From Actinomycetospora endophytica (GTDB lineage Bacteria > Actinomycetota > Actinomycetes > Mycobacteriales > Pseudonocardiaceae), in contig NZ_JAJNDB010000010.1 of assembly GCF_021026375.1 (NCBI RefSeq), positions 207,776 through 271,775 of the forward strand: a DNA stretch of 64,000 nucleotides, written 5' to 3'. Position numbers and translations under genes: made by a program. Shown one piece after another: positions 19,256-27,850 of the stretch (positions are counted from its first letter, which is position 1; the number at the start of each line of letters is the position of its first letter). The notes under the pieces were generated by a model. The model saw only the letters and a program-made list of their open reading frames with translations, was not told the origin of the DNA and did not search any database.

Positions 19256-19627
19256 CTACTTGCCAGCTTTCGATCTCTCGATCGGAGCGCGCCGCCACTC
19301 GTACACGGGCACTCCGGCTTCGCGTGCCAGAGCGCACAGCGTCCCCGGACCGGTGGAGCTGCCGAAGCTTAGGCAGGTGTCGGCTCCGGCTTGCAGCATC
19401 GCCCGATGGCGCCCCACGACGACCTGGCCCTCGGGCTGGTCCCAGTCGAACGGCCAGCACTCGACGCGCCCGCCCCAGTGCTCCCAGCACCGTGCGGCGA
19501 GGTCCTCGGCGCCCAGTGGGCAGGCTCCGGTCACGAGTACGGCGTCGGGTTCCCACACCAGCGACAGCGTCGCCGTGATCGTGCGCCAGTCGCTCCAGAA
19601 CTGCGATCCGGCTACGAGTACTCGCAT
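19256..19627 (-). CDS. DUF2493 / SLOG-superfamily protein (YspA-like)
   Basis: A 123-residue Rossmann-like protein. The N-terminus MRVLVAGSQFWSDWRTITATL and the later LVTGACPLGAEDLAARCWEHWG are the hallmark of DUF2493, a SLOG-family domain predicted to bind nucleotides or nucleotide-derived signals. The frame is open upstream for another 50 residues, but that extension is Pro/Ala-rich and unlike the family, so I start at the ATG at 19627. SLOG proteins often occur on mobile elements and near defence genes, which fits this position. Confidence 0.82.
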   Translation of the reverse strand: MRVLVAGSQFWSDWRTITATLSLVWEPDAVLVTGACPLGAEDLAARCWEHWGGRVECWPFDWDQPEGQVVVGRHRAMLQAGADTCLSFGSSTGPGTLCALAREAGVPVYEWRRAPIERSKAGK

Positions 19628-20043
19628 CTCGACCACCACCCACGTGGAGAAGGACCGCGAGGCGTCGGCGTGCGCCCCGGGTGGAGTCCGTCCCGGCTCC
19701 ACCGCGCCTGCGGGCTCTTCGGCCGTCGGAGGCTCGCCAGCAAGGGAGGAAGCAAACGATCTTGAACGGCCCCGCACTCATCGCTGGAGCTCGTCACCCC
19801 TAGTCGCCGGTCAAGATGGTTTGCGGCCCTTGCTGGTGAGGGACGGCCGTGCAAGCTCGCGCGCCGACGCCTCGCTCAGCACCGCCGGAGGCGGTCCCTT
19901 CGTCCTTCTCCTTGGCCGCGTGGCCCTGAGCTGCCCTGCGCCGCGTCACGACCCCTCGCAAGACGTCAGGCCCCTGAGCTGGTGCCCGTGGCCCGGCCCC
20001 TGGGCAGGGTCCGGACGCACGGGTCGGAGACAGGAGTGCGGGA
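19628..20043. other. Gap upstream of the rep gene
   Basis: About 400 bases between the DUF2493 gene and the rep control region hold no supportable gene. Short frames exist on both strands but lack ribosome sites or recognisable sequence. A promoter for rep or for the left cargo would be expected here; I cannot point to one. Confidence 0.4.
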
Positions 20044-20090
20044 GGGCCCTGCCCGTAGGGGCAGGGCCCCGCCGGCGCGCCAGCGCCGGC
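20044..20090. promoter_or_regulatory. Two adjacent hairpins before rep (candidate origin or rep control)
   Basis: A perfect 11-bp inverted repeat GGGCCCTGCCC (20044-20054 with 20059-20069) is followed one base later by an 8-bp repeat GCCGGCGC (20071-20078 with 20083-20090). They end 26 bases before the likely GTG of the rep gene. Rolling-circle replicons often have such structures at the nick site or in rep leader RNA; which applies here is unknown. Confidence 0.5.
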
Positions 20091-20116
20091 GCCTCCAAGT
20101 CCTGGCGGTGGTCCTC

Positions 20117-21649
20117 GTGAGCGCGCCTACGGTCAGCCCCACGGCCCCGGCCCTTGGTAATGGGCGAACAGTCTTTCCCAGCCCTCCGGCACGGGCTCAG
20201 AGCCAGGCCGAGCAGCGCGCGAAGGCTAGGACTGCGCGTCGTGCCCGGTGGAAGCGTCGGGCCCAGCTACAGCCGTTGACCAGCATCGGCCGGGTGCGTC
20301 GTTGCGGCTCCATGCGTGACCCGGAGGCTGGGGTCGCCCTCGTCGTGAGCGACAGCCCGGAGGGCCGGCGGGCCGGTTTCGAGGGCCTGGTGAGCTGCGG
20401 GTCGGTGTGGGCCTGCCCGGTGTGCGCCGCCAAGGTCGCCGCCAAGCGGGCCGAGGAGCTGGCCGCGGTGCTCGACGCGGTCCACGCCAAGGGTGGCTCG
20501 GCGTTCATGCTGACCATGACCATCCGGCACAACGCCGGGGACCGGCTCGGGCTCAACCGCGAGGAGCGGGCCCGACGTGGCGTGCTGGATCAGCGGCGCC
20601 GGTGGCGCAACCGCCTCGAGAAGCTGGACACCCGCCGGATGGCCCGCGACGACGCTCGGGCCCACGGCTGGGACGTAGACGAGCACCAGGCCGAGGCCGA
20701 CGACATCGAAGAGACCAGCATCCGTCGGGAGATCGCCCGCACCGACCCGAACATGGTCACCGTCGGCCCCCAGGCCCGGGTCCAGGACGACTCCGACGCC
20801 AAGGAACTAGCCGATCTCAACGCCCGACGGGGCTGCTGGGACGTTGTCACCGACGGCTGGCACGCCGCCACCAGCGGGCGCGACTGGGCGCAAGCCCAGA
20901 TTGACACCGGGCTGCTGGGCTGGGTCCGGGTCACCGAGGTCACCGACGGCGGTACCCCCGCCATCCTGGCCGGCCTCCCGGACGGGCACGGCTACTCCGG
21001 CAACGGCTGGCACGTCCACGTGCACGCCCTGCTGTGCTTCCCCACCGACGTGTCCACCGAGTACGCCGAGGCCATGATCGGGGCGGGGATGCACGCCCGG
21101 TTCATGACCAAGGTCCGCTCACTCGGCTTTGACTCGTCTGAAGAGCACGGCTGGGACCTACGCAAGACCCGCCGCGGCGACGGGGAAAGCCTGTACGGCT
21201 ACTTCGTCAAGCAGGCCCACGAGGTCACCTCCGGGCATCGCAAGGAAGGCAAGCGCCGCGGCGGGCGGGCCCCGATGCAGCTGCTTGCCGATGCGGTCGA
21301 GACATACCGCGCCGAGGACGTCGCCCGCTGGTGGGAGTGGGAATCAGCCGCCGAAGGCCGGCGACAGTTGGAATGGTCACGCGGCGAGCGCCACTTGCGG
21401 AGCTTCGCCGGGCTCGGCAAGAACCAGACCGATGAAGAGGTCGCCGACGATACCCTCGACGGCGAGTACCGCCTTGCACTCGTTCCGGAGACCTGGCACC
21501 GCTTGCGGTCCAACGGCCAGGGACCCGTCCTGCTCGACGTCAGTGAGACGGAGGGCCTCGACGAGGCCTGGCGTTGGCTAACGGCATCTGGACTCGCTTG
21601 CACGGACCACCGTTGCCCAGCCACTTCTCGAAGTTCAGTGCGCAGATAG
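20117..21649 (+). CDS. RepSA-like rolling-circle replication initiator
   Basis: A roughly 510-residue protein matching the replication initiators of AICEs and pIJ101/pSN22-type plasmids. Near residue 95 it has the CGSVWACPVCAAKV zinc-like motif. Near residue 299 it has the HUH metal motif (GWHVHVHALLC). A downstream Tyr (LYGYFVKQAHEV) is positioned as the nicking residue. It would nick the origin of the excised circle and start rolling-circle replication. The start is uncertain: GTG 20117 clears the upstream hairpins, GTG 19982 would add 45 Arg/Pro-rich residues. The last 20 residues look unlike the family, as if the end was replaced when cargo inserted next to it. Confidence 0.85.
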   Translation: MSAPTVSPTAPALGNGRTVFPSPPARAQSQAEQRAKARTARRARWKRRAQLQPLTSIGRVRRCGSMRDPEAGVALVVSDSPEGRRAGFEGLVSCGSVWACPVCAAKVAAKRAEELAAVLDAVHAKGGSAFMLTMTIRHNAGDRLGLNREERARRGVLDQRRRWRNRLEKLDTRRMARDDARAHGWDVDEHQAEADDIEETSIRREIARTDPNMVTVGPQARVQDDSDAKELADLNARRGCWDVVTDGWHAATSGRDWAQAQIDTGLLGWVRVTEVTDGGTPAILAGLPDGHGYSGNGWHVHVHALLCFPTDVSTEYAEAMIGAGMHARFMTKVRSLGFDSSEEHGWDLRKTRRGDGESLYGYFVKQAHEVTSGHRKEGKRRGGRAPMQLLADAVETYRAEDVARWWEWESAAEGRRQLEWSRGERHLRSFAGLGKNQTDEEVADDTLDGEYRLALVPETWHRLRSNGQGPVLLDVSETEGLDEAWRWLTASGLACTDHRCPATSRSSVRR

Positions 21650-21842
21650 GAATTGGTCTTTCTGCGACCCGTAGCTCGTCACGGGTCCCGGTCCGTCTGA
21701 TGCATGACCAGGCACACAACGCGAGGTCAGGCGCCGGAGCGCGCGAGATCAGGGAAGTCGTCTCAACACCGGACGGGTTGACGGGATGGCGAATCGCTAG
21801 CACGATGTCCCAAGGCAAACTGAGCACCTTTGACATCGGGAA

Positions 21843-22724
21843 TTAGACAAACAGTCTCCCCAATCCTGGAAATTTTGCTTCGTCGAAAATCGGGAGCCGG
21901 CCCGGGTGGACAGGCCTCCAAAGGGGCGGTCGAGGAACTCTTGCAAACCTATCCGATAAGCGCTCAAGAACGACCGCCCCCGTATCAACGAACTTCACTA
22001 CCGTGTTGACTAGGTTGGCCTTACCTCCGAAACCGGTGACGAGTGCCGGCCTGATCCAGCTCTCCCCCACCGTCACATAGTCGGCCAAGTCATCCGGTGG
22101 CCGCTCAAACCTCCATCGATGCACACACGATCCTGGCGCTAGATCATCGGATGAGTCGAGGATAAGCTCGAACCCGGATTCTTCAGGAAGCGACGGGGAT
22201 GTAAACATGCCCTCGGCGACATGGATCACTCGTAGTTGCCGATGCTTGTCCAGCCTTTGAATTTCGTTCAACTCCCATAAGGATCGCCTGAGATAGTGGT
22301 AGTTGTCCTTATGTTGACGAAACGGCTGGAGCTCTCGGAGGGCCGATCTGTCTCGCACCGACAGTCGCTTGATACATTTCTCTTTTGCCCAGTCACTAGA
22401 CTTTTCGAAGATGGGGAACTGCGAATCTCTCGCGGCGTCGTCTGGTACTCTTCCGCGGAAATGTCGAAAATGCAGCTCGTAAACGAGGTAGTCCAGCGCG
22501 CTCCTCACGTTGAAAAGTATTTCGCTGACCATCAGCGGCCATTCGGGCGATACGGGCGCGACCTCACCGATCAGGAATCTAACTTCGCGACGGTCCTCCG
22601 ATATCTGCGGCTGAAGCCGGATAGGCTGGTCGGGAAATCGAGCCAAAACATCCTGCTCGAGAAGTGCAGTTTGTTGATAAGCTCTAGAAATCTTGTCGAC
22701 CGCACCGGATATGTCTCCCCGCAT
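21843..22724 (-). CDS. Hypothetical protein, A+T-rich cargo
   Basis: A 293-residue soluble protein without signal peptide or membrane helix. It contains VSEILFNVRSALDYLVYELHF and later RRSLWELNEIQRLDKHRQLRVI. I have a general impression of similar helical proteins from actinobacteria with no assigned function. No catalytic motif is apparent. Base composition is clearly lower in G+C than the host, like the two genes upstream on the same strand. A 209-base gap separates it from the PIN-like gene, so it may have its own promoter. It is probably part of the same cargo island. Confidence 0.7.
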   Translation of the reverse strand: MRGDISGAVDKISRAYQQTALLEQDVLARFPDQPIRLQPQISEDRREVRFLIGEVAPVSPEWPLMVSEILFNVRSALDYLVYELHFRHFRGRVPDDAARDSQFPIFEKSSDWAKEKCIKRLSVRDRSALRELQPFRQHKDNYHYLRRSLWELNEIQRLDKHRQLRVIHVAEGMFTSPSLPEESGFELILDSSDDLAPGSCVHRWRFERPPDDLADYVTVGESWIRPALVTGFGGKANLVNTVVKFVDTGAVVLERLSDRFARVPRPPLWRPVHPGRLPIFDEAKFPGLGRLFV

Positions 22725-22933
22725 AACCCCACGCTACTAGCCCCACGCAAGGAGCACAATCTCGATTCTGACGCGGCGTAAACGTAGCCTCCTGACGTCT
22801 GTGCTCGCGGCAATCAGTCACCTAGAGTCTGCAACCGAGGTGTCCGGCTACGAGAGCGAAAGCAAGACTTACCGGGGCAGTCTATCGTTAAGACTTTCGA
22901 AGGCCTTGTCACTCACTCCAAGCATGGGCATCG

Positions 22934-24271
22934 CTACTCGGGGAGCGAATAGTGACGCGTGAGAGAATCATCCACGGTAGCCAGCTGCTCCTCGAGTGCC
23001 CTCTTGCGATTCCGTAGCTGACGAACCCGCTTCCGCGGGTCCTGACGCTCCCTCATGCGATCGAGTGTGGCTAATTCATCGAGGTGCTTGGCAATAACTC
23101 GTTCCAGGCCCTCCAGATCAGCCTTGAGAACTTCCACTCTCTCGTCCGTATTATCGCCCGCGGTTCGAATCTCACGACGCAAGTAAGAGGCTCTCCGTTG
23201 CATCTCGTCCACGAGCGATTGAACTCGATCTTGTTCCTCCGAGCTGTGCTGCCACCCCTCTTCGAGTTCACGGACGCGGTCATCGAGATCACCTTGCGCC
23301 AAGTTCGTCTCGTCGATCCGCTGCTTTAAGTCGACTCGGAGTCGTTCTAACTCACCAACGCTCAAATGATCTATGCCGTCCTTCTCCAGTGATATGGGAC
23401 GATCTGGAGTAGTTGTCTCTCTAACCACAGAAATGTCTTCGTCCGATACTGCTGTGAGACCACGCTCTCGCATTTCCACCAGGAATCGAGAAGGTGTATA
23501 GAACCAGATGAAATGACTAGTTGTCGACGAGAATTCTTTCCGCAACGCTGGCAATGGGCCTAATGAGTAGCCCGAATCTGACCACCACCAGTCTTCTTTC
23601 CTGTCATCCGTCACGAGCAAGATGTCCTTATCGACAGAGCTTGCGTATCTCATTATTTGCTTCCAGACGAAGTAGTCGCCATAGCTGTTCTCAGATTTCT
23701 TTGTGTCTTTATATCCTGGCGGCACCTCAGCTTCGTACCTCTCCACTGCTTCCTCTGTGGCTTCTTTCCTGTGTTCCTCTGAGAAAGGTTCGCCTACCCG
23801 TCCTTCATACAAGTCAGCGACACGCTCTAGGACCGAGTCTTTCTGAGGCTTAACCATATACACCTGGTGTCCAACTGCATCACGTGCGGCGGTGACCGCC
23901 TTTTCAATGTCTTCGAGTAGCGGCGTAATCGCTACTAAGCCGTTTCGCCTGAGAGGCTTTAGCTCTTTGTTTGCAGCTTCGCCGACGTTTCGGAGCGCCT
24001 GGTCGACTTGACTCGAGACTGATTCTTGACTTCGTATCACGGAAGCACGGTTGCGATGGAATTCTTTGGCGACCTGGTGCGGAATCCAGAGTCGCTCCTT
24101 GATGGCGCCTAGGGCGTTGAAGAGGCTCTCTCTAGGGCCGTCAGGATAGCGGTACAGGTTTAAGAGACTATTCGTATCGAGCACCACGACGGCATCGGAC
24201 CAGAGCCGGTTCATTTGCTCATCGGTGGGGGGAAAGTAACCATCAAACATCGCTCGCAACGAATCCCCCAT
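22934..24271 (-). CDS. PIN-like nuclease-domain protein with C-terminal coiled coil
   Basis: A 445-residue protein. The N-terminal 290 residues look like a PIN-like domain (PF18476 type): LDTNSLLNLYRY with Asp32 and Asn34, a Glu in VAKEFHRNR (about 70), an Asp in SYGDYFVWKQI and two Asp in ILLVTDDRKEDWWW. Together these would form the acidic metal site of an RNase H-fold ribonuclease. Residues about 295-440 are rich in Leu, Glu and Arg with heptad spacing, so a long coiled coil and oligomerisation are likely. PIN-like proteins of this sort are frequent in defence islands. G+C is low. The target is unknown. Confidence 0.78.
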   Translation of the reverse strand: MGDSLRAMFDGYFPPTDEQMNRLWSDAVVVLDTNSLLNLYRYPDGPRESLFNALGAIKERLWIPHQVAKEFHRNRASVIRSQESVSSQVDQALRNVGEAANKELKPLRRNGLVAITPLLEDIEKAVTAARDAVGHQVYMVKPQKDSVLERVADLYEGRVGEPFSEEHRKEATEEAVERYEAEVPPGYKDTKKSENSYGDYFVWKQIMRYASSVDKDILLVTDDRKEDWWWSDSGYSLGPLPALRKEFSSTTSHFIWFYTPSRFLVEMRERGLTAVSDEDISVVRETTTPDRPISLEKDGIDHLSVGELERLRVDLKQRIDETNLAQGDLDDRVRELEEGWQHSSEEQDRVQSLVDEMQRRASYLRREIRTAGDNTDERVEVLKADLEGLERVIAKHLDELATLDRMRERQDPRKRVRQLRNRKRALEEQLATVDDSLTRHYSLPE

Positions 24272-24453
24272 TAGCGCCAGAGCTCACTATTTCATCATGG
24301 CCAACGATGAGCAGCATCCTAGCGGACCAGTCTTGCGGCCGGAAGCACAGGCCCAGTGAGGATCAGGCCCGACCTCAGGCGGGTTCAACCCCAGAGCCCG
24401 ACAGGGATTGCGTCCCTGAACAAGCACGAACTATTAGGGCCATTGGCCAGTCG

Positions 24454-25575
24454 TTATCTTCGCAAGTCCTGTATCGCAGCCGGAAGCTGGTCTACTGACT
24501 TGAGAAATCTGGTCTCAAGTCGCTCATCAAGCTTCATCCGCTTTAACGCGTCGATGGAGTGCTTCTCTGTGACTACGATATCGCAGCACGGAACTGCGAC
24601 ACTCATCTGGTCGATGTCTCTTAGATCGTTGCTCTTGAACTCTCGCGAAGAATTGGCATGGTGTTGTCGGCGCAGAGCCGTCTGAACGAGAAGGACCGGT
24701 ATGCCGCCAGCGAATTTCGCGATGCGCTCTGCGCTTAGTTGGACAAAGTCGTCTACCGACGCGCCCATTCTCGTCAGTAGCCTCGGAAGTTCATTGCCTA
24801 GCTCAGCGAACAGCTCGCGGCCAAGAATGACCGATTCGAGCTTGCGCCGCAACCCGGGTGATTCCTGGAGCAGCCTAGAGAAGTCCTGCTCTCGCGCAAT
24901 CCGGTCACGCTCCATGTTGCTAACCTCGACGGTGCTATAGCCCGAAATCTCCGCGCCTTGCTCCGGAGTCACTCCACGTAGGAGCATCCATTCCATCATT
25001 TCCGCTGCCCTGTACAACAATGTCGGCATATCGCGCAATGCGTAATAGTCGGCTAGCACTTCATCGCTCAGGCCAGACAGTCGCGTTCGAAGTTCTCTAC
25101 CTTCGAACGCGAAATAACAACCATGGCCGACGACCGGGGTGTGAGAGCTGGCAGCGGGACGGCCGAGCATTTGCCTCAGCACGGAGTCCGCCTGAGCTTC
25201 GAGTAGACGCGCTCTTGAATTGAGCGAGCGAAACCGGGTGATCTCGCTCATCACATCTGCGAGGTCGGTCCTATGACGTTCCCCAGGGATGGCCATGGAC
25301 AGTTCCATATAGAGCGCGCCACTTAGTACGACCTGTACTTTTCCTCGCTCGGTCGCCTCTCGCAAGAAATGATAGGATTCTGCGAATCGTGCACCCTCCG
25401 GATGACTCTTCCGAGCTTTCGCCAGATTGACCCAATCCTTTAAGTCGAGGTGGACCAGCGGTGCCTCGGGATCTGCGTCAACAGCGGGTGCCTTAAAGAC
25501 CGTCGGAGCCGAGCCCTCAGGGATACCCTGCTCCGTCAAGAATGCTCTAGTCAGCTCATCGAGGCTCAGACTCAT
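24454..25575 (-). CDS. PIN-like domain protein (putative second nuclease)
   Basis: A 373-residue protein. The order of acidic residues suggests a divergent PIN-type nuclease: VHLDLKDWVNLAK near residue 44, LSGALYMELS near 92, and near the C-terminus SNDLRDIDQMSVAVPCCDIVVTEKH. The last block matches the usual Asp-rich helix followed by a strand ending in T-D/E. The middle is helical. The ATG at 25575 overlaps the methyltransferase stop (ATGA), so the two are translationally coupled. Composition is A+T-rich. The family assignment is by motif pattern only. Confidence 0.6.
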   Translation of the reverse strand: MSLSLDELTRAFLTEQGIPEGSAPTVFKAPAVDADPEAPLVHLDLKDWVNLAKARKSHPEGARFAESYHFLREATERGKVQVVLSGALYMELSMAIPGERHRTDLADVMSEITRFRSLNSRARLLEAQADSVLRQMLGRPAASSHTPVVGHGCYFAFEGRELRTRLSGLSDEVLADYYALRDMPTLLYRAAEMMEWMLLRGVTPEQGAEISGYSTVEVSNMERDRIAREQDFSRLLQESPGLRRKLESVILGRELFAELGNELPRLLTRMGASVDDFVQLSAERIAKFAGGIPVLLVQTALRRQHHANSSREFKSNDLRDIDQMSVAVPCCDIVVTEKHSIDALKRMKLDERLETRFLKSVDQLPAAIQDLRR

Positions 25576-26354
25576 GCCTGATCCCGAGCGAGGGGTCCAC
25601 TGCCCTTGCCGCTCTTTACTGCGGAGATCAGTAGGAAAAGAGGTTTGCGGAAGTTCGTTTTCCACCATTCGCTGGATTCGATCACGGTCGGTGCGGGATG
25701 AGGCTCTAATATGCGCTCAATCAAGAAACCCGCATCGGCAAGGACCGACGAGTAGAATTCTAACGGCCGGAAGTTCATGTGCACTTCGTCTGGTGACTCA
25801 ATGCCGGCCACCACAAAGGGCTGATCTACCGACCGTTCCGAAAAATACGTTTCGACAGGAATCGATCCTGTAGCATCGCGCTCGGCATGAGCGGTGTAGA
25901 AACAAGGGTGAAGCATGAGGGTGACCAGACGGCCTTGGGGCCGCAGGACTCGCCCGAGTTCCTGGACAGCGGCGGCCGGGTTGGAGACGTCACTCAAAAC
26001 GTGGTTGCAGACGGCTATGTCGAAAGAGTCGTCCTCAAGCGGGAGGTCTTCTAGGCCCGCGACCATGTACTTCAAGCTGAGCCGCTCAGCTGCCTCATGA
26101 GTCCGTGCGGACTCGATGAGCGAGCCGGAGACGTCCACACCCGCAGCTCGAGCGCCGCGCTCAGCAAGCAGACGAGACATGTAGCCCTCGCCGCAGCCGG
26201 CGTCCAACACGTCCAGGCCGGAAACGTCGCCAATGGCATCCAGGACGGCCTGGTCCGTCAGCTCGGTACGGTAGCGGTCCAGCCCTTCCCGGATGATCTT
26301 GACCCAGAAGTCGGCGTTCCGGGCGTAGGTGTCGGACGTGCTACCACTGGTCAA
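25572..26354 (-). CDS. Class I SAM-dependent methyltransferase
   Basis: A 260-residue Rossmann-fold methyltransferase. Motif I is VLDAGCGEGYMSRLL (about residues 49-63), an acidic residue in GVDVSGSLIE binds the SAM ribose, and DSFDIAVCNHVLSDV is motif IV. It belongs to the UbiE/Methyltransf_11 kind, which acts on small molecules more often than on DNA, so it is not an obvious restriction-modification partner. TTG at 26354 is chosen for its strong GGAGG eight bases upstream. It overlaps the stop of the upstream gene by 14 bases and the start of the downstream PIN-like gene by 4. Confidence 0.82.
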   Translation of the reverse strand: MTSGSTSDTYARNADFWVKIIREGLDRYRTELTDQAVLDAIGDVSGLDVLDAGCGEGYMSRLLAERGARAAGVDVSGSLIESARTHEAAERLSLKYMVAGLEDLPLEDDSFDIAVCNHVLSDVSNPAAAVQELGRVLRPQGRLVTLMLHPCFYTAHAERDATGSIPVETYFSERSVDQPFVVAGIESPDEVHMNFRPLEFYSSVLADAGFLIERILEPHPAPTVIESSEWWKTNFRKPLFLLISAVKSGKGSGPLARDQA

Positions 26355-27324
26355 AGCCGCTGCCTCCGAGCGCGTGGGCGGTCCCGTCGAGCGTCGCGAG
26401 GATACCGTCACAGGCATGCGCGGCCTCAGGAAGCAGGACCCGCTCACGTCGCGCCCGGAGCGTCGACCGCAGCTCGTCGCGGCGCAGACCGAACGTCTCG
26501 TCCCGCGCTAGGACGGTCGGGATCGAGGTCTCGGAGAGGTAGATCAGGTAAGCGTCGTTGTACTGCTCGACCTCACGCAGCACCTCGGCTGCGGTCTGGC
26601 GCAACAGCAGCGAGCGCGGTAGGGAGAAGTCCGGCGTGGGCTTCGCGTCGTGGGTGTAGGTCGGGAACGCCCAGTCCTCGACCATCGCCACCAGCGGCGA
26701 GGACTTCACTGTCCGCCCGTAGCCAGCGGCCAGGTCGGCGTCGTTGGTCGCCATGATCTGGCCGATCACCGAGCTCCGGAAGGCGAGCGCGGTGTTGCGG
26801 CTGACGTCCTCCGCCTCGAGCTCGGCCGGCTGACCGGTGCTACGCGAGATGTGGTGCATGAGGTTGGCCTGCGCCACGATCGCGTGAAACGAATTGGAAC
26901 GCTCTCCCAAGCGCCCGACCATCTCCGAGGCGGCCAAAACCAGAGAGCTGGCATCGCGCAACAGGGCGTCAGTGTCGTTGTTCCCGAATACGAATCCGAG
27001 CGCGTAGTCCTGCTCGCGCCCCCAGAATCGCGCCAGGTGCGCGGCAGCGGGCCGGATATCGCCGTCGAGCAGACACGCCGCGGTGTCGAGTGCGTTGCTG
27101 AGGTACTGCTCTGGCACCCGGCGCTCCTGCACCAAGCGCCGGAAGGCCTCGCCGTCCACCTCGACGCCGTGACGGCTCAGACGGTCGGCCAGCCGGTTGC
27201 GCCGGTCTGCCAGCGAGAAGCCGAGGACGTACTCCCCGACCCCGGGCACGACCGCCACGATGGCCTGCAGCGAGCTGCCCTTGACCCGGTCCAGCCAGTC
27301 CGGGTTGTCCCACAGCCGGCACAC
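26341..27324 (-). CDS. Unknown helical protein, first gene of the cargo operon
   Basis: A 327-residue protein that I do not recognise. It begins CRLWDNPDWLDRVKGSSLQAI after the start codon and is mostly helical, with no membrane segment. Its composition is G+C-rich like the element backbone, unlike the downstream PIN-like genes. The frame is open and protein-like for about 25 residues upstream of the GTG (SFLAGLDEST), but no standard start lies there, so a CTG start or a lost start is possible. It overlaps the methyltransferase gene by 14 bases and diverges from the zinc-finger mini-gene by only 29 bases. Confidence 0.65.
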   Translation of the reverse strand: MCRLWDNPDWLDRVKGSSLQAIVAVVPGVGEYVLGFSLADRRNRLADRLSRHGVEVDGEAFRRLVQERRVPEQYLSNALDTAACLLDGDIRPAAAHLARFWGREQDYALGFVFGNNDTDALLRDASSLVLAASEMVGRLGERSNSFHAIVAQANLMHHISRSTGQPAELEAEDVSRNTALAFRSSVIGQIMATNDADLAAGYGRTVKSSPLVAMVEDWAFPTYTHDAKPTPDFSLPRSLLLRQTAAEVLREVEQYNDAYLIYLSETSIPTVLARDETFGLRRDELRSTLRARRERVLLPEAAHACDGILATLDGTAHALGGSGFDQW

Positions 27325-27353
27325 GGTGCTCTCGTCGAGGCCGGCCAGGAACG

Positions 27354-27488
27354 ATGGAGCGCTGCCCGGCCTGCGGCTCGTCGGCCTGGGAGGTCACGCA
27401 GGTGCAGGTCGCCGGCTCCCCGTCACGCACCACCCGGGCTCGGGGCCGTGCGCACCGGGCGTCCCGCTCAGGCTCGGGGTGGGCCTGA
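27354..27488 (+). CDS. Small protein with one CxxC knuckle, 44 residues
   Basis: The ATG at 27354 has AGGAA just upstream. The product starts MERCPACGSSAWEVTQVQV and ends in an Arg/Ser-rich tail. The single CPAC pair suggests half a zinc ribbon, so it may dimerise. Its TGA overlaps the ATG of the next gene (TGATG), so it is the first gene of the transfer operon. Small cysteine-knuckle proteins are common in this position in actinobacterial elements, but their role is unknown. Confidence 0.6.
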   Translation: MERCPACGSSAWEVTQVQVAGSPSRTTRARGRAHRASRSGSGWA

Positions 27489-27847
27489 TGACCGCCATCT
27501 TCACCGACCCCCGCCCCGGCTCCTGGGGCCGTTCGGGTGTCAAGCGCGGCTTGACAGTCGCGCCGTCCACGCGGGTGGTCGAGAACGACGAGTTCGGCGC
27601 GTTCGCCCGCCGCATCCTCGCCGCCCACGGCCGCCGCGTCGCGAGCGGCGACATCGAGGGCCTGCGTGACCTCGACGCCCTGGGCCGGGCCTGGGAGCGG
27701 GCCATGCACGCCGCGGTCGAGGGGCTGCGCGCCGAGGGCTTCTCGTGGGCCGAGATCGGCGACCGGCTCGGCATCAGCCGCCAGGCGACCCACCAGCGCT
27801 GGGGCTCGCCCGGCGTCCCCCATCAGCCACACCAAGAAACGGATTGA
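27488..27847 (+). CDS. Helix-turn-helix protein, probable regulator of transfer genes
   Basis: A 119-residue protein. The C-terminal half has an AsnC/sigma-like helix-turn-helix (SWAEIGDRLGISRQATHQRWG). The N-terminal half is helical (FARRILAAHGRRVASGDIEGLRDL). It is coupled to the zinc-knuckle gene by a one-base overlap and lies three bases before the traB-like gene. Proteins of this form are frequent in AICEs ahead of the translocase and probably act as local regulators. Confidence 0.75.
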   Translation: MTAIFTDPRPGSWGRSGVKRGLTVAPSTRVVENDEFGAFARRILAAHGRRVASGDIEGLRDLDALGRAWERAMHAAVEGLRAEGFSWAEIGDRLGISRQATHQRWGSPGVPHQPHQETD

Positions 27848-27850
27848 GTC

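Noticed and set aside
25572..26354. The cargo methyltransferase as part of a restriction-modification system
   Set aside because: Its motifs are of the small-molecule UbiE-like type; no N4/N6-adenine or C5-cytosine signature and no restriction endonuclease are present.
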